From Longitalea arenae (lineage in GTDB: Bacteria > Bacteroidota > Bacteroidia > Chitinophagales > Chitinophagaceae): a stretch of DNA of 64,000 bases. The first letter of the stretch is position 1. Each line of letters begins with the position of its first letter. Below the pieces are notes generated by a model. The model was not told the DNA's origin, did not search any database, and was given only the letters and a program-made list of their open reading frames with translations. The stretch spans positions 62,001 to 126,000 of the forward strand of contig NZ_JAFFJX010000013.1 of NCBI RefSeq assembly GCF_016924755.1, written 5' to 3'. Below, piece after piece: positions 19,384 through 27,727 of the stretch. Position numbers and translations under genes: made by a program.

Positions 19384-19708
19384 TTATTTAATTAGTAGGT
19401 TAATGTAAAATAGAATTTTTAGCGATGGGTACCAATTTTAATTTTATACGGGATGTGAATAATTATTATTAATAATAAAAACCACTTATGCTATACTAAC
19501 TACCGCCCGTTCTCGTATTATGCTTATCCTGTTAGCAAAGGGCAGTTAAACACTTATTTTTGAATTACAAGGGGTTATGAATAGCGATCAAAAAATTGTA
19601 AAAAAACCAACGATTTCGTTATGAAATCCGTAACATTTATGTATCTCATTCGTTAAGGGAAGTATAAACTTTAATCTGAAGGGTTAAAAAAAACTAAATT
19701 TTTTTCTA
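19384..19708. other. Divergent intergenic region, AT-rich
   Basis: About 325 AT-rich bases separate the divergent TPR gene and the small exported-protein gene at 19758. They must hold promoters for both. No ORF or RNA gene is recognised. Confidence 0.5.
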
Positions 19709-19716
19709 TATTTTTG
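19709..19716 (+). promoter_or_regulatory. Bacteroidota -7 promoter box (TATTTTTG)
   Basis: TATTTTTG matches the Bacteroidota -7 consensus TAnnTTTG exactly and lies 42 bases before the ATG at 19758. No clear -33 TTTG is seen at the expected spacing, where the sequence is A-rich, so this is a moderate-confidence call. Confidence 0.45.
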
Positions 19717-19757
19717 TAATCAATATGCAAGTGAACTCTACGCTAAAACTTAACCAC

Positions 19758-20111
19758 ATGCTTAAAAAGACCATCATCAGTTGTGCGATGATCGGGGCAT
19801 TCGCGCTTGCGCTGGCCAGCAGCGGAGGTGGTGATAAAAAGAAAGCGGAGGCGCTTCGCAAACCCGATTTTACTCCTATAAGAACAACCAATGGCTTTAC
19901 TTTGAAAGCCGGTCCGGCCTACTCAGGCAGCCACATCCTCAGTAGCGTACGCACCAATAACTACATTACCCACAATACCGTGGTAACGTATCAGCAAGGC
20001 AATAAGGTATTCATTTTACCTTATAAAGGCCGGGTGAATGTTTCGTGTGATCATTCCACGTATCGCAACAATCTGAACGCTTTAGATCTGAAGATCCGGT
20101 TACGTAAATAA
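19758..20111 (+). CDS. Small exported protein of unknown function
   Basis: 117 residues from the ATG at 19758. An in-frame ATG at 19725 lies too close to the promoter box. The N-terminus MLKKTIISCAMIGAFALALA is a good signal peptide, followed by a Gly/Lys-rich stretch (SSGGGDKKKAEA). The mature domain contains the segment VVTYQQGNKVFILPYKGRV, suggestive of beta strands. I do not recognise a family. It converges on the gene at 20119 with only 7 bases between the stops. Confidence 0.75.
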   Translation: MLKKTIISCAMIGAFALALASSGGGDKKKAEALRKPDFTPIRTTNGFTLKAGPAYSGSHILSSVRTNNYITHNTVVTYQQGNKVFILPYKGRVNVSCDHSTYRNNLNALDLKIRLRK

Positions 20112-20118
20112 TCCCGGA

Positions 20119-20784
20119 TCAATTACTTACGTTCATTTTTTTACTTTCCTCATAGGTCATTTCGCGGTAGCCTGATTTAGGGATGTCGAACTTTGAAGCC
20201 GGCACGGGGTTCATGTTGATTTTCGATACCGTGTATTTGATGGTCAGTTTACCCTGTACCAGTTCATATTCAAGAGGCAAACCGTTCAGGTTCTTGAACT
20301 GGTAATCGTATTCCTTGTTCTCCGGAACAATATCGGGGGTGTAGAATACGGTGAAATTAGTTCCATCAGGCAATGTAGCCACCGCCTTAATACAATTATA
20401 ACCGGCAATGGTCTTATTCTCGCTGGTATTGGCAAAAGTTATCCCATCGTAGCGTTTATTGTTTTCTGCCCAATTATCATTGGTCATCCTGATCAGTAGT
20501 TTCTGCCCGCTCACTTCTTTCAACACCACCGAGGTGCCTGCTTTGGAGTCATGGATAGTAGCTGAAGAAAACAGGGCGCTGGCTATTTCAGCCCGGCTCA
20601 TATTTCCTTTGATGTACATCGTTTTGGTATGCCCGTCAAGGGCATCGGCCATTTTAGGCTCTTTGCTGCCGCTGGAGATACTGGCATCATATACCAGGGT
20701 AAGCTCGCTTACCTTTCGCTGCGCACTGGCCGAAACCAGCAGGCCCATACAACTAACAAACAGTAACACAAGTCTTTTTTTCAT
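20119..20784 (-). CDS. Exported protein resembling the GLPGLI/DUF4412 type
   Basis: 221-residue protein with signal peptide MKKRLVLLFVSCMGLLVSASA. The mature part resembles the GLPGLI / DUF4412 class of Bacteroidota periplasmic proteins. It starts with a strand (VSELTLVYDASISS), has MYIKGNMSRAEIASALFSS and NKTIAGYNCIKAVATLPDG, then FTVFYTPDIVPENKEYDYQ, NGLPLEYEL and a C-terminal strand. The GLPLEYEL segment stands where the family name motif lies. Function is unknown; family assignment is by eye and only moderately sure. Confidence 0.7.
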   Translation of the reverse strand: MKKRLVLLFVSCMGLLVSASAQRKVSELTLVYDASISSGSKEPKMADALDGHTKTMYIKGNMSRAEIASALFSSATIHDSKAGTSVVLKEVSGQKLLIRMTNDNWAENNKRYDGITFANTSENKTIAGYNCIKAVATLPDGTNFTVFYTPDIVPENKEYDYQFKNLNGLPLEYELVQGKLTIKYTVSKINMNPVPASKFDIPKSGYREMTYEESKKMNVSN

Positions 20785-20931
20785 GATCTACGGTTGTAAT
20801 AATAGCAAGATGCGGACAAGGTCATAATAGTTGCTGCGTAAAATACAAAGACCAGCCAAATTTTAAAAGGTTAAAGCCTCTTTTATAGGCAAAAATGTTA
20901 AAAATGAATGCCTTGCGAAGGAAGGCAATTT

Positions 20932-21095
20932 CTGATTTCTGATTTCGGGATTGCGGAATTGGGGGATTTTGAGATTTCGGGATTGCGGGATTTCGGGATT
21001 GGGCGGTTTATCGGATGGTTCAATCCGGAGAAATCTCAAAATCTCAAAATCTCAAAATCTCAAAATCTCAAAATCAGAAATCAGAAATCAGCAAT
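20932..21095. repeat. Inverted arms of degenerate short repeats (gatttcgggattg / caaaatct)
   Basis: The left arm carries variants of gatttctgatttcgggattgcgg. The right arm carries six copies of aaaatctc followed by aaatcagaaatcagaaatcag, the reverse complement type. The two arms could pair over tens of bases. The element lies between the yidC terminator and the start of the gene at 20119-20784, so it is in or near that gene's upstream region. Confidence 0.8.
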
Positions 21096-21131
21096 CCAAA
21101 AAAAAGTGAGCCCGAATCAAGAGCTCACTTT
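21096..21131 (-). terminator. Intrinsic terminator of yidC
   Basis: A 9-bp stem AAAGTGAGC/GCTCACTTT with an 11-base loop is followed on the reverse strand by a run of T (eight A on the forward strand). It lies just after the yidC stop at 21155. Confidence 0.8.
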
Positions 21132-21154
21132 GCTATAAAAAGATTACTTCCAAT

Positions 21155-22987
21155 CTACTTCTTCTGGCTTCTCTCCCGGGCTTTTTGGGCCTCTTGCTGG
21201 GCTGCCTGCATTTGTTCCAAACGCTCCTGCCATTTCGATTTGGACTTTGGCTTCTTACGGTTCTCCTCGATCTTCGCCAGGATCTTGTCATGGTCGATGA
21301 TATAGTTCTGAATAACGAACTGTAAGATCAAAGTGATCACGTTCGACACGGTATAATACCAGGTAAGGGCCGCCGGCAATCCGTTGAACACAAATAATAA
21401 GATGAAAGGGAAAATATATGGCATGTACTTGAGCGCCGGGTTGTTCTGATCGGGCGTCATGTTCATGTTATAGATCGAGATCAGGAAGCTGGTAAGCACC
21501 GCAGTAATGGTAAACAAACTGAGGTGATTGCCCAATCCGATGATATTGAAATTCCAGCGAACGATGGCATCATATGCAGCCAGGTTATCGGCCCATAAGA
21601 AATCAACCCCGCGCAGATCGATATTCGAGTTAAAGAAACTATACAGGGCAAAGAAGATCGGGATCTGCAATAAGGCCGGGATACAACCACCCAATGGGTT
21701 CACCCCTGCTTCGCGGAACAATTTCATTTGTTCTACCCCCACCTGCTGCTGGTCGTTATTGTATTTTTCCTTTAGCTTTTCAATTTCGGGTCTTAATGCC
21801 TTCATTTTGGCGCCGCTCAGGTAACTGGTATACACCAGCGGTGAGGTGAGCAAACGGATGAATAAGGTAAGCAGGGCGATGGCAATACCCAGACTAACCC
21901 CAAACCCTTTAAAGAAGTCGAACACCGGCATCACAATATACTTGTTGATAGGGCGCACAAAAGCATACATGTCACGTCCCAGGTTCACGATCTTTTCCAT
22001 TTCCGGGATCTCGTTCCTATGCTTGCGCAGGATGCCATAATCGTTCGGACCGAAATACAATTGCATGGGGAATGTGGCATTCGGTCCCAATGGTAAACGG
22101 GTTTGCAGGGTCGTTGTTACTTCTGCTATTTTGCTGGTGGTATCTTCGAGGTTCTTGACGAATTTTACTTCGCCTGAACTGAATTTGTTCTTCGAAATAA
22201 TCGCCGTATTAAAGAACTGCTGCGAAACGCTTACCCATTGTACCGGCTTTTCAAAGGTCTTGGCAGATTTTGTCTGGATATAATCAAAATCATTGTCCTC
22301 ATAAAAACCAACCGTGCTTTGGGTACGCTCATACTTTACATCGGTCTCCTGCTGACTGGGCTGTTGTTGCCAGATCAGGTTAAAAGCACCTTGCGTCAGC
22401 ATCTGGTCGGCACCGGTTAACTGCAGGTCCCAGTCGATCAGGTAATCGTTGGGGCGGATGGTGAACTGGTGGGTGATGTTGCCCTTACCGGGAACAGGCG
22501 CCTGGTAGATCACGGTTTGACTGTTATCGGCATTACGAACGACCCTGGGCGCCATGAAATAAATATCGGCCACCTGGGCCGATGTATTGTTGCCGGCATT
22601 GATGCTGTACGACCATTTATCGAATGAGCTGTTGTTCAACAAAACCGGCTTGCCATTGATGAGCGATTTATAATTTTTGAGCTCTACCTGTTTGGGTTGA
22701 CCACCTTTATTGCTAAAACTGATCTTAACTACTTCATTTTCAACAATGGTTAATTGTTCGGCACCCCGGGTGGCCAGTTGGCCGGCTACTGCAGCTGTAT
22801 CAACAGCCACCGTATCAAATTTGGCCAGGGAATCCTGGATATGCTTTTGTACCCGGGCGACTGAATCTGTGTAGTGCTGCTTTTTTGCTTCCAGTTCGCG
22901 ACTGTTCTTGGTGGAAATAAAAAGATATACAAACAGTAAAAGCGCTAACAACACAAAGCCAATCACCGTATTGCGGTCCATATTCAT
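21155..22987 (-). CDS. yidC: Membrane protein insertase YidC
   Basis: Inner-membrane insertase/chaperone working alone or with SecYEG. The 610-residue product has the Gram-negative layout: one N-terminal transmembrane helix (TVIGFVLLALLLFVYLFI), a large periplasmic beta-supersandwich domain (about residues 60-350), then the conserved five-helix core. The core is visible as FIRLLTSPLVYTSYLSGAKM, the coiled cytoplasmic loop RPEIEKLKEKYNNDQQQV, and GVNPLGGCIPALLQIPIFFALY with later helices. The tail is basic and Gln-rich (SKWQERLEQMQAAQQEAQKA), as usual for ribosome contact. It is followed by its own terminator. Confidence 0.96.
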   Translation of the reverse strand: MNMDRNTVIGFVLLALLLFVYLFISTKNSRELEAKKQHYTDSVARVQKHIQDSLAKFDTVAVDTAAVAGQLATRGAEQLTIVENEVVKISFSNKGGQPKQVELKNYKSLINGKPVLLNNSSFDKWSYSINAGNNTSAQVADIYFMAPRVVRNADNSQTVIYQAPVPGKGNITHQFTIRPNDYLIDWDLQLTGADQMLTQGAFNLIWQQQPSQQETDVKYERTQSTVGFYEDNDFDYIQTKSAKTFEKPVQWVSVSQQFFNTAIISKNKFSSGEVKFVKNLEDTTSKIAEVTTTLQTRLPLGPNATFPMQLYFGPNDYGILRKHRNEIPEMEKIVNLGRDMYAFVRPINKYIVMPVFDFFKGFGVSLGIAIALLTLFIRLLTSPLVYTSYLSGAKMKALRPEIEKLKEKYNNDQQQVGVEQMKLFREAGVNPLGGCIPALLQIPIFFALYSFFNSNIDLRGVDFLWADNLAAYDAIVRWNFNIIGLGNHLSLFTITAVLTSFLISIYNMNMTPDQNNPALKYMPYIFPFILLFVFNGLPAALTWYYTVSNVITLILQFVIQNYIIDHDKILAKIEENRKKPKSKSKWQERLEQMQAAQQEAQKARERSQKK

Positions 22988-23024
22988 TATACTACTAGTT
23001 TAGAAGAGGTGCAAAGATAGGGAT

Positions 23025-23362
23025 ATACGGGTTTGTGGTTTATGGTTTGTTGTTTGTAGTTGCTACGCGATTTGGCGGTTTGTGGTTTATGGTTTGTTGT
23101 TTGTAGTTGCTACGCGCCTTGAACATTCCTACTGAATATCAACTTACTATATCCGCAACACCGCAGAATTAACCTTTTACACGCTACCATATACAAGTTT
23201 GTGGTTTATGGTTTGTTGTTTGTGGTTGCTCCGAGCCTTGAAGAAACTGCAATGATTATCAGCCTAATACATTCGCAAAACCATAAACTCATACCACAAA
23301 CCATAAACTAAACCCTTGCCGCGCCTGCGAACCATAAACGAGAAACTATAAACCATAAACCG
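23025..23362. repeat. Inverted arms of gtttgtggtttatg / accataaaccacaaa repeats
   Basis: The left part holds three blocks of gtttgtggtttatggtttgt followed by tgtttgtagttgctacgcg (near 23028, 23077 and 23198). The right part holds several blocks of the reverse complement type (caaaccataaac). The element fills the space between pyrG and yidC, and both genes are read leftward. It may form long RNA hairpins. Confidence 0.85.
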
Positions 23363-23363
23363 T

Positions 23364-25013
23364 TTATATTATCTCCCCTTGAAGTAAGGGATTTTTTACC
23401 GTTGTTTTTTGTTCTGAATATTCTTTCGCGGCTTTCACAAAGTTCACAAAGATCGGATGCGGATTTTCGACCGTGCTCTTTAACTCGGGGTGGTATTGAA
23501 CACCGATAAAGAACGGATGTGCAGGCAGTTCCACGATCTCAACCAGCTGGTTCTCATTGTTCTTACCGCTGGCCACCATGCCGGCTTCCTGGAACTGGTT
23601 CAGGTAGCGGTTATTGAATTCCCAGCGGTGCCGGTGCCGCTCACTGATCACTTCATTGGCATAGATCTGGCGGGCCAGGCTGCCTTCGGTGGTTTCGCAG
23701 GAATAAGCGCCCAAACGCATGGTTCCCCCTTTGGAGGTGATGGCCTTTTGCTCTTCCATCAGGTCAATGACCGGATCGGGTGTATTGGCATTCATTTCCG
23801 TAGAATGGGCTTCTTTCAAACCCAGTACATTACGGGCAAACTCGATCACCGCCATTTGCATGCCCAGGCAGATCCCAAAGAAAGGCAGTTTATTTTCACG
23901 GGCGTATTTTACCGCCAGTATTTTCCCTTCTACCCCGCGGTGACCAAAACCAGGGGCTACCAGCAGGCCATCGAGATTGGCGAGCTTCTCCCCTACATTT
24001 TCAGGCGTAATGAATTCACTGTGCACATTCTGGATCTGCACCTTGCATTCATTGAGGGCGCCGGCATGTACAAAAGCTTCGAGGATGGATTTGTACGCAT
24101 CCTGCAGCTCGATGTATTTACCGATCAGGCCAATGGTCACCTGGTTCTTGGGATATTTCAGCTTATCCAGGAACTCTTTCCACTTGTGCAGATCGGGTTC
24201 ATGGTAATTATTGATATTGAGTTTCTTCAGACAAATAAGATCGAGCTTCTCGCGCATCATGGCCAGCGGCACTTCATAAATAGTAGGCGCATCGGCTGCT
24301 TCAATAACGGCTTCCTGTTTTACATTACAGAAGAGGGCGATCTTGCGGCGCAGATCAGGCGTCATCGTTTTTTCGGTACGGCAAACGATGATATCGGGAT
24401 GTACTCCTTCCTGGCTCAGCATTTTAACACTGTGCTGGGTAGGTTTTGTCTTTAATTCCTTGGCTGCTTTCAGGTAGGGGATCAGCGTAAGGTGTACCAC
24501 TACGGTATCTTCCTCGGGCAGTTCCCATTGCAACTGACGCAATGCTTCAATGAAAGGAAGGCTCTCGATGTCGCCCACGGTACCCCCCAGCTCGGTAATG
24601 ATAATATCATATTCGTTGGTGGTGCCCAGCAGCAGCATGCGGCGTTTGATCTCATCGGTTATATGCGGAACCACCTGTACGGTCTTGCCCAGGTAAGCGC
24701 CTTCGCGTTCTTTATTAATGACGGTTTGATAAATACGGCCGGTAGTTACGTTGTTCGCCTGCGTAGTGAAAATATTCAGGAAGCGCTCGTAGTGGCCAAG
24801 GTCCAGATCGGTCTCAGCACCATCTTCGGTAACATAACATTCGCCATGTTCGTACGGGTTAAGCGTTCCCGGATCGACGTTGATGTACGGATCGAACTTC
24901 TGAATTGTTACCCTCAATCCCCTCGCCTGCAACAGTTTTGCTAGCGAAGCTGCAATGATCCCTTTTCCTAATGATGAAGTTACCCCACCGGTAACAAAAA
25001 TATGCTTGGCCAT
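23364..25013 (-). CDS. pyrG: CTP synthase
   Basis: Makes CTP from UTP, ATP and glutamine. The 549-residue product has both domains. The N-terminal amidoligase begins MAKHIFVTGGVTSSLGKGI and includes KFDPYINVDPGTLNPYEHGE and ITELGGTVGDIES. The C-terminal class I glutaminase has its nucleophile in FFGICLGMQM (Cys about residue 388) and the HPE motif in GVQYHPELKS. It stands between repeat-rich spacers, upstream of yidC in transcription order. No attenuator-like leader of the Gram-positive pyrG type was seen. Confidence 0.97.
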   Translation of the reverse strand: MAKHIFVTGGVTSSLGKGIIAASLAKLLQARGLRVTIQKFDPYINVDPGTLNPYEHGECYVTEDGAETDLDLGHYERFLNIFTTQANNVTTGRIYQTVINKEREGAYLGKTVQVVPHITDEIKRRMLLLGTTNEYDIIITELGGTVGDIESLPFIEALRQLQWELPEEDTVVVHLTLIPYLKAAKELKTKPTQHSVKMLSQEGVHPDIIVCRTEKTMTPDLRRKIALFCNVKQEAVIEAADAPTIYEVPLAMMREKLDLICLKKLNINNYHEPDLHKWKEFLDKLKYPKNQVTIGLIGKYIELQDAYKSILEAFVHAGALNECKVQIQNVHSEFITPENVGEKLANLDGLLVAPGFGHRGVEGKILAVKYARENKLPFFGICLGMQMAVIEFARNVLGLKEAHSTEMNANTPDPVIDLMEEQKAITSKGGTMRLGAYSCETTEGSLARQIYANEVISERHRHRWEFNNRYLNQFQEAGMVASGKNNENQLVEIVELPAHPFFIGVQYHPELKSTVENPHPIFVNFVKAAKEYSEQKTTVKNPLLQGEII

Positions 25014-25248
25014 AATAATGGTTATTTTTATTAAACGTCTCTATCTTTTTTACTGATTATCGAATCCCACTATAATTTGACCAGCGGAAACTTAAAACTC
25101 TTAATGATAGAATAATTCCGGAAGGTCGTGCAAAGTTACGGCAAATTACCGCGTGACAAAAAACCGATTTTAAGCTGTGGAAAACCAGGCCATTCTCTGT
25201 GAAATAGCTTTAAAAGCCGGTTAAGATCAATGAGTTAGAAAAGAAAAA
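25014..25248. other. Intergenic region upstream of pyrG, no gene seen
   Basis: About 235 AT-rich bases that should contain the pyrG promoter. No ORF, RNA or repeat was recognised. Confidence 0.5.
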
Positions 25249-25275
25249 TGTGCCACGTTCTGGAAGGGTGGCACA
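25249..25275 (-). terminator. Intrinsic terminator of the small gene at 25304
   Basis: An 8-bp stem TGTGCCAC/GTGGCACA is followed by TTTTTCTTTTC on the reverse strand. It supports real transcription of the short gene just upstream. Confidence 0.75.
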
Positions 25276-25303
25276 TTTGATAATAATGTTATGACAGATC
25301 AGC

Positions 25304-25471
25304 CTATTTAACTTTGGTAAGTGTCATCTGGTAAGGCGCGGCCGTGGCTGCTTTTTTTGCGCCGTACAACCTTTTCTCGCCTTCTGATTGCCTGTTCTTA
25401 GCAGAATGTAAAAAAACAATAGCTGCTATTTCAACGAAAAGAATAAAAAAACTGAGTCGCTCTTTCTTCAT
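25304..25471 (-). CDS. Small single-pass membrane protein, unknown
   Basis: 55 residues starting at MKKERLSFFILFVEIAAIVF (ATG at 25471); a longer frame starts at 25555 but adds a basic non-conserved-looking stretch. One hydrophobic helix is followed by a polar, Lys-rich tail (SAKNRQSEGEKRLYGAKKA). A terminator follows directly, which supports the gene. No family is recognised. Confidence 0.5.
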   Translation of the reverse strand: MKKERLSFFILFVEIAAIVFLHSAKNRQSEGEKRLYGAKKAATAAPYQMTLTKVK

Positions 25472-25707
25472 AAAGTGCTTGTGAGTTACTTGGGTACGAA
25501 ATGATGAACCAAAATTTCGCGCAACAAAAGAACGAAAATTTTGCTTCATCTGCAAGCAAACATATAGCTATTTAATATATTCGTAATATTACGTATATAT
25601 TACATGTTAGTTGTTACATCAACATAACTGCTATACGCTCACTGTTCCCGGACCGCCGCAAAATTAACGTTTAAACAGATACATAGAACAGCAGCTGGTT
25701 GTTTCCG

Positions 25708-26514
25708 TTAACTGTCCTTGGCAATTTTATCGTAGCTGGCCACAATGCCTTTAATGAGAGACGAGCTGAAACCCTGGTGCTCCATTTCGTTCAGTCCGGC
25801 AATCGTGCACCCCTTGGGGGTAGTTACTTTATCGATCTCCTGCTCCGGATGGGCGCCTTTCTTTAATAATAGTTCAGCGGCGCCTTTAACGGTTTGGGCG
25901 GCGATGAGGCTGGCAGTGGCTGCATCGAAACCAATTTCAATACCCCCCTGGATATTCGCCCGGATATAGCGCATGGCATAGGCTGTACCGCAAGCGCCGA
26001 GCACGGTAGCCGCATCCATCAGCTTTTCGTCGATCCAAACGGCCTTGCCCAGCTGATTGAACAGATCTTCAATATAAGAGATCTGTTCCGGGTTCAGATT
26101 CTGCGATCCGGCCAGGCAGGTCATGCTTTCCTGGATGGCGATGGCCGTATTGGGCATCGCCCTGATCACCGGTATTTGTGGCCCAACTGCTTTCTGCATA
26201 TGGCCTACCGTGATGCCGGTGATCACTGATACCAGTACATGTTTTTCGGGATTGAACAGGGCTTTGAGCTTTCCCAGAATATCATCTACCTGGAAAGGCT
26301 TTACAGCCAGGATGATCATATCGGCAAAACGAACGGCTTCTTCATTATTGTCGCTCACCAGTACGCCCCGTTTTTCCAGGGAAGCCAGTGTTTTGATATT
26401 CCGCTTGGTGATCAAAATATGTTCGGGCAGGGTAAATCCGCTATTGATCAAACCTTCTGCTATTGCAGTTCCTAAGTTGCCTCCTCCTATTATCGCTATT
26501 TTCTTGTTCATCAC
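25708..26514 (-). CDS. proC: Pyrroline-5-carboxylate reductase
   Basis: Last step of proline synthesis: NAD(P)H-dependent reduction of pyrroline-5-carboxylate. The 268-residue product has full length. The Rossmann motif IAIIGGGNLGTAIAEGL is at the N-terminus. The conserved C-terminal dimerisation/active-site region includes LGACGTAYAMRYI, AAQTVKGAAELL and TTPKGCTIAGLNEME. It lies 64 bases after hldD on the same strand, with a short degenerate repeat (cgttcaacgttcagcattcg) in the gap, so the two may be co-transcribed without being functionally related. Confidence 0.95.
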   Translation of the reverse strand: MMNKKIAIIGGGNLGTAIAEGLINSGFTLPEHILITKRNIKTLASLEKRGVLVSDNNEEAVRFADMIILAVKPFQVDDILGKLKALFNPEKHVLVSVITGITVGHMQKAVGPQIPVIRAMPNTAIAIQESMTCLAGSQNLNPEQISYIEDLFNQLGKAVWIDEKLMDAATVLGACGTAYAMRYIRANIQGGIEIGFDAATASLIAAQTVKGAAELLLKKGAHPEQEIDKVTTPKGCTIAGLNEMEHQGFSSSLIKGIVASYDKIAKDS

Positions 26515-26578
26515 TTCAGAGATTCATTTTTGTATTTACGCGTCCTGCCATTGGCGTTCAACGTTCAGCATTCGGCGT

Positions 26579-27577
26579 TTAGTAGTAATTGCCTTTAGCC
26601 AGGTAATTCCGCACATAATCATTCACGCCTTCTTCCAAAGAATAGAAAGCATCTGCATAACCAGCATCTTTCAGCTTTTGCATATTGGCTTCCGTAAAAT
26701 ACTGGTATTTGTCGCGAATGTCTTCGGGCATAGGAATGAACTCGATCACCGGTTCCTTGTCCAGCCCCCGGAAAGTGGCTTTGGCCAGGTCTTCAAAACT
26801 CCTGGCTTTACCGGTACCCAGGTTGAATAATCCATTGGCCAATTGCTCATTGCCTTTTTCATATTGTTCCATCAGCCAGTAGCAGATCTTCAGCACATCT
26901 TTTACATATACAAAATCGCGCAGCTGCTGCCCGTCTTTATATCCTTCTTTATGCGATTTGAACAGTTTCACTTTGCCCGACTGGTTGATCTGCCTGAAGG
27001 AATGCCAGATCACACTGGCCATCCGGCCTTTATGGTATTCATTGGGACCATACACATTAAAGAACTTGAGGCCGGCCCAGAAAGGCGGCTGGCTGGTTTG
27101 CTGCAGGGCCCATTTATCAAATTCATTTTTTGAAACGCCGTAGGGGTTCAATGGCTTCAACGCATACACAATGGCGTGGTCGTCGTTATAGCCCTCTTCG
27201 CCGGAACCATAGGTAGCTGCGGAAGAAGCGTACACCACCGGTACCTTATTTTCTGTACAGTAATTCCAGATCTTCTGCGAATAATCCACATTCAGGTGCT
27301 GATGCACCGAATAATCAAATTCGGTAGTATCGGTGCGGGCGCCAATATGGAAGATAAAACCGATCGAAGGTTTTTCTGCCTGCAGCCACTCGAAAAACTG
27401 CTCGCGCTCAACCTGCTGCAGGTATTGTTTGCCTTCGAGATTTTTCAATTTCTCGGGCTCGCTGAAATCGTCTACCAGGATCAGGCGCTTATATCCTTTG
27501 CTGTTCAGGAATCCGGTCAAACAACTTCCGATGAAGCCGGCGGCGCCGGTCACCACTATAATAGCATCTTTGTTCAT
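26579..27577 (-). CDS. hldD: ADP-L-glycero-D-manno-heptose 6-epimerase
   Basis: Short-chain dehydrogenase/reductase-type epimerase that makes ADP-L-glycero-D-manno-heptose for the LPS core. The 332-residue product has the NAD-binding motif VTGAAGFIGSCLTGFL, the acid VDDFSEPEKL segment characteristic of HldD (RfaD), the catalytic Ser region YASSAATYGSG and the YxxxK pair in NPYGVSKNEFDKW. FNVYGPNEYHKGRMASV is also family-specific. It implies a heptose-containing lipid A core and fits the cell-envelope glycan genes further along the window. Confidence 0.93.
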   Translation of the reverse strand: MNKDAIIVVTGAAGFIGSCLTGFLNSKGYKRLILVDDFSEPEKLKNLEGKQYLQQVEREQFFEWLQAEKPSIGFIFHIGARTDTTEFDYSVHQHLNVDYSQKIWNYCTENKVPVVYASSAATYGSGEEGYNDDHAIVYALKPLNPYGVSKNEFDKWALQQTSQPPFWAGLKFFNVYGPNEYHKGRMASVIWHSFRQINQSGKVKLFKSHKEGYKDGQQLRDFVYVKDVLKICYWLMEQYEKGNEQLANGLFNLGTGKARSFEDLAKATFRGLDKEPVIEFIPMPEDIRDKYQYFTEANMQKLKDAGYADAFYSLEEGVNDYVRNYLAKGNYY

Positions 27578-27727
27578 TAGTCAATAACAGGTTTAATTCA
27601 CGCGTTTGTGGTTAGTCATTTGGCGTCTGTCGTTGCTGCCGCACTTCGAGAAGCGATTACGGCGGCCTGTCAGCAATTGGTTATACTGGTTGAACCGGGA
27701 CAAAACCAAACCATAAACCACAAACTA

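Noticed and set aside
23490-24455. 321-residue forward ORF opposite pyrG
   Set aside because: Antisense to the highly conserved CTP synthase; no start context or domain.
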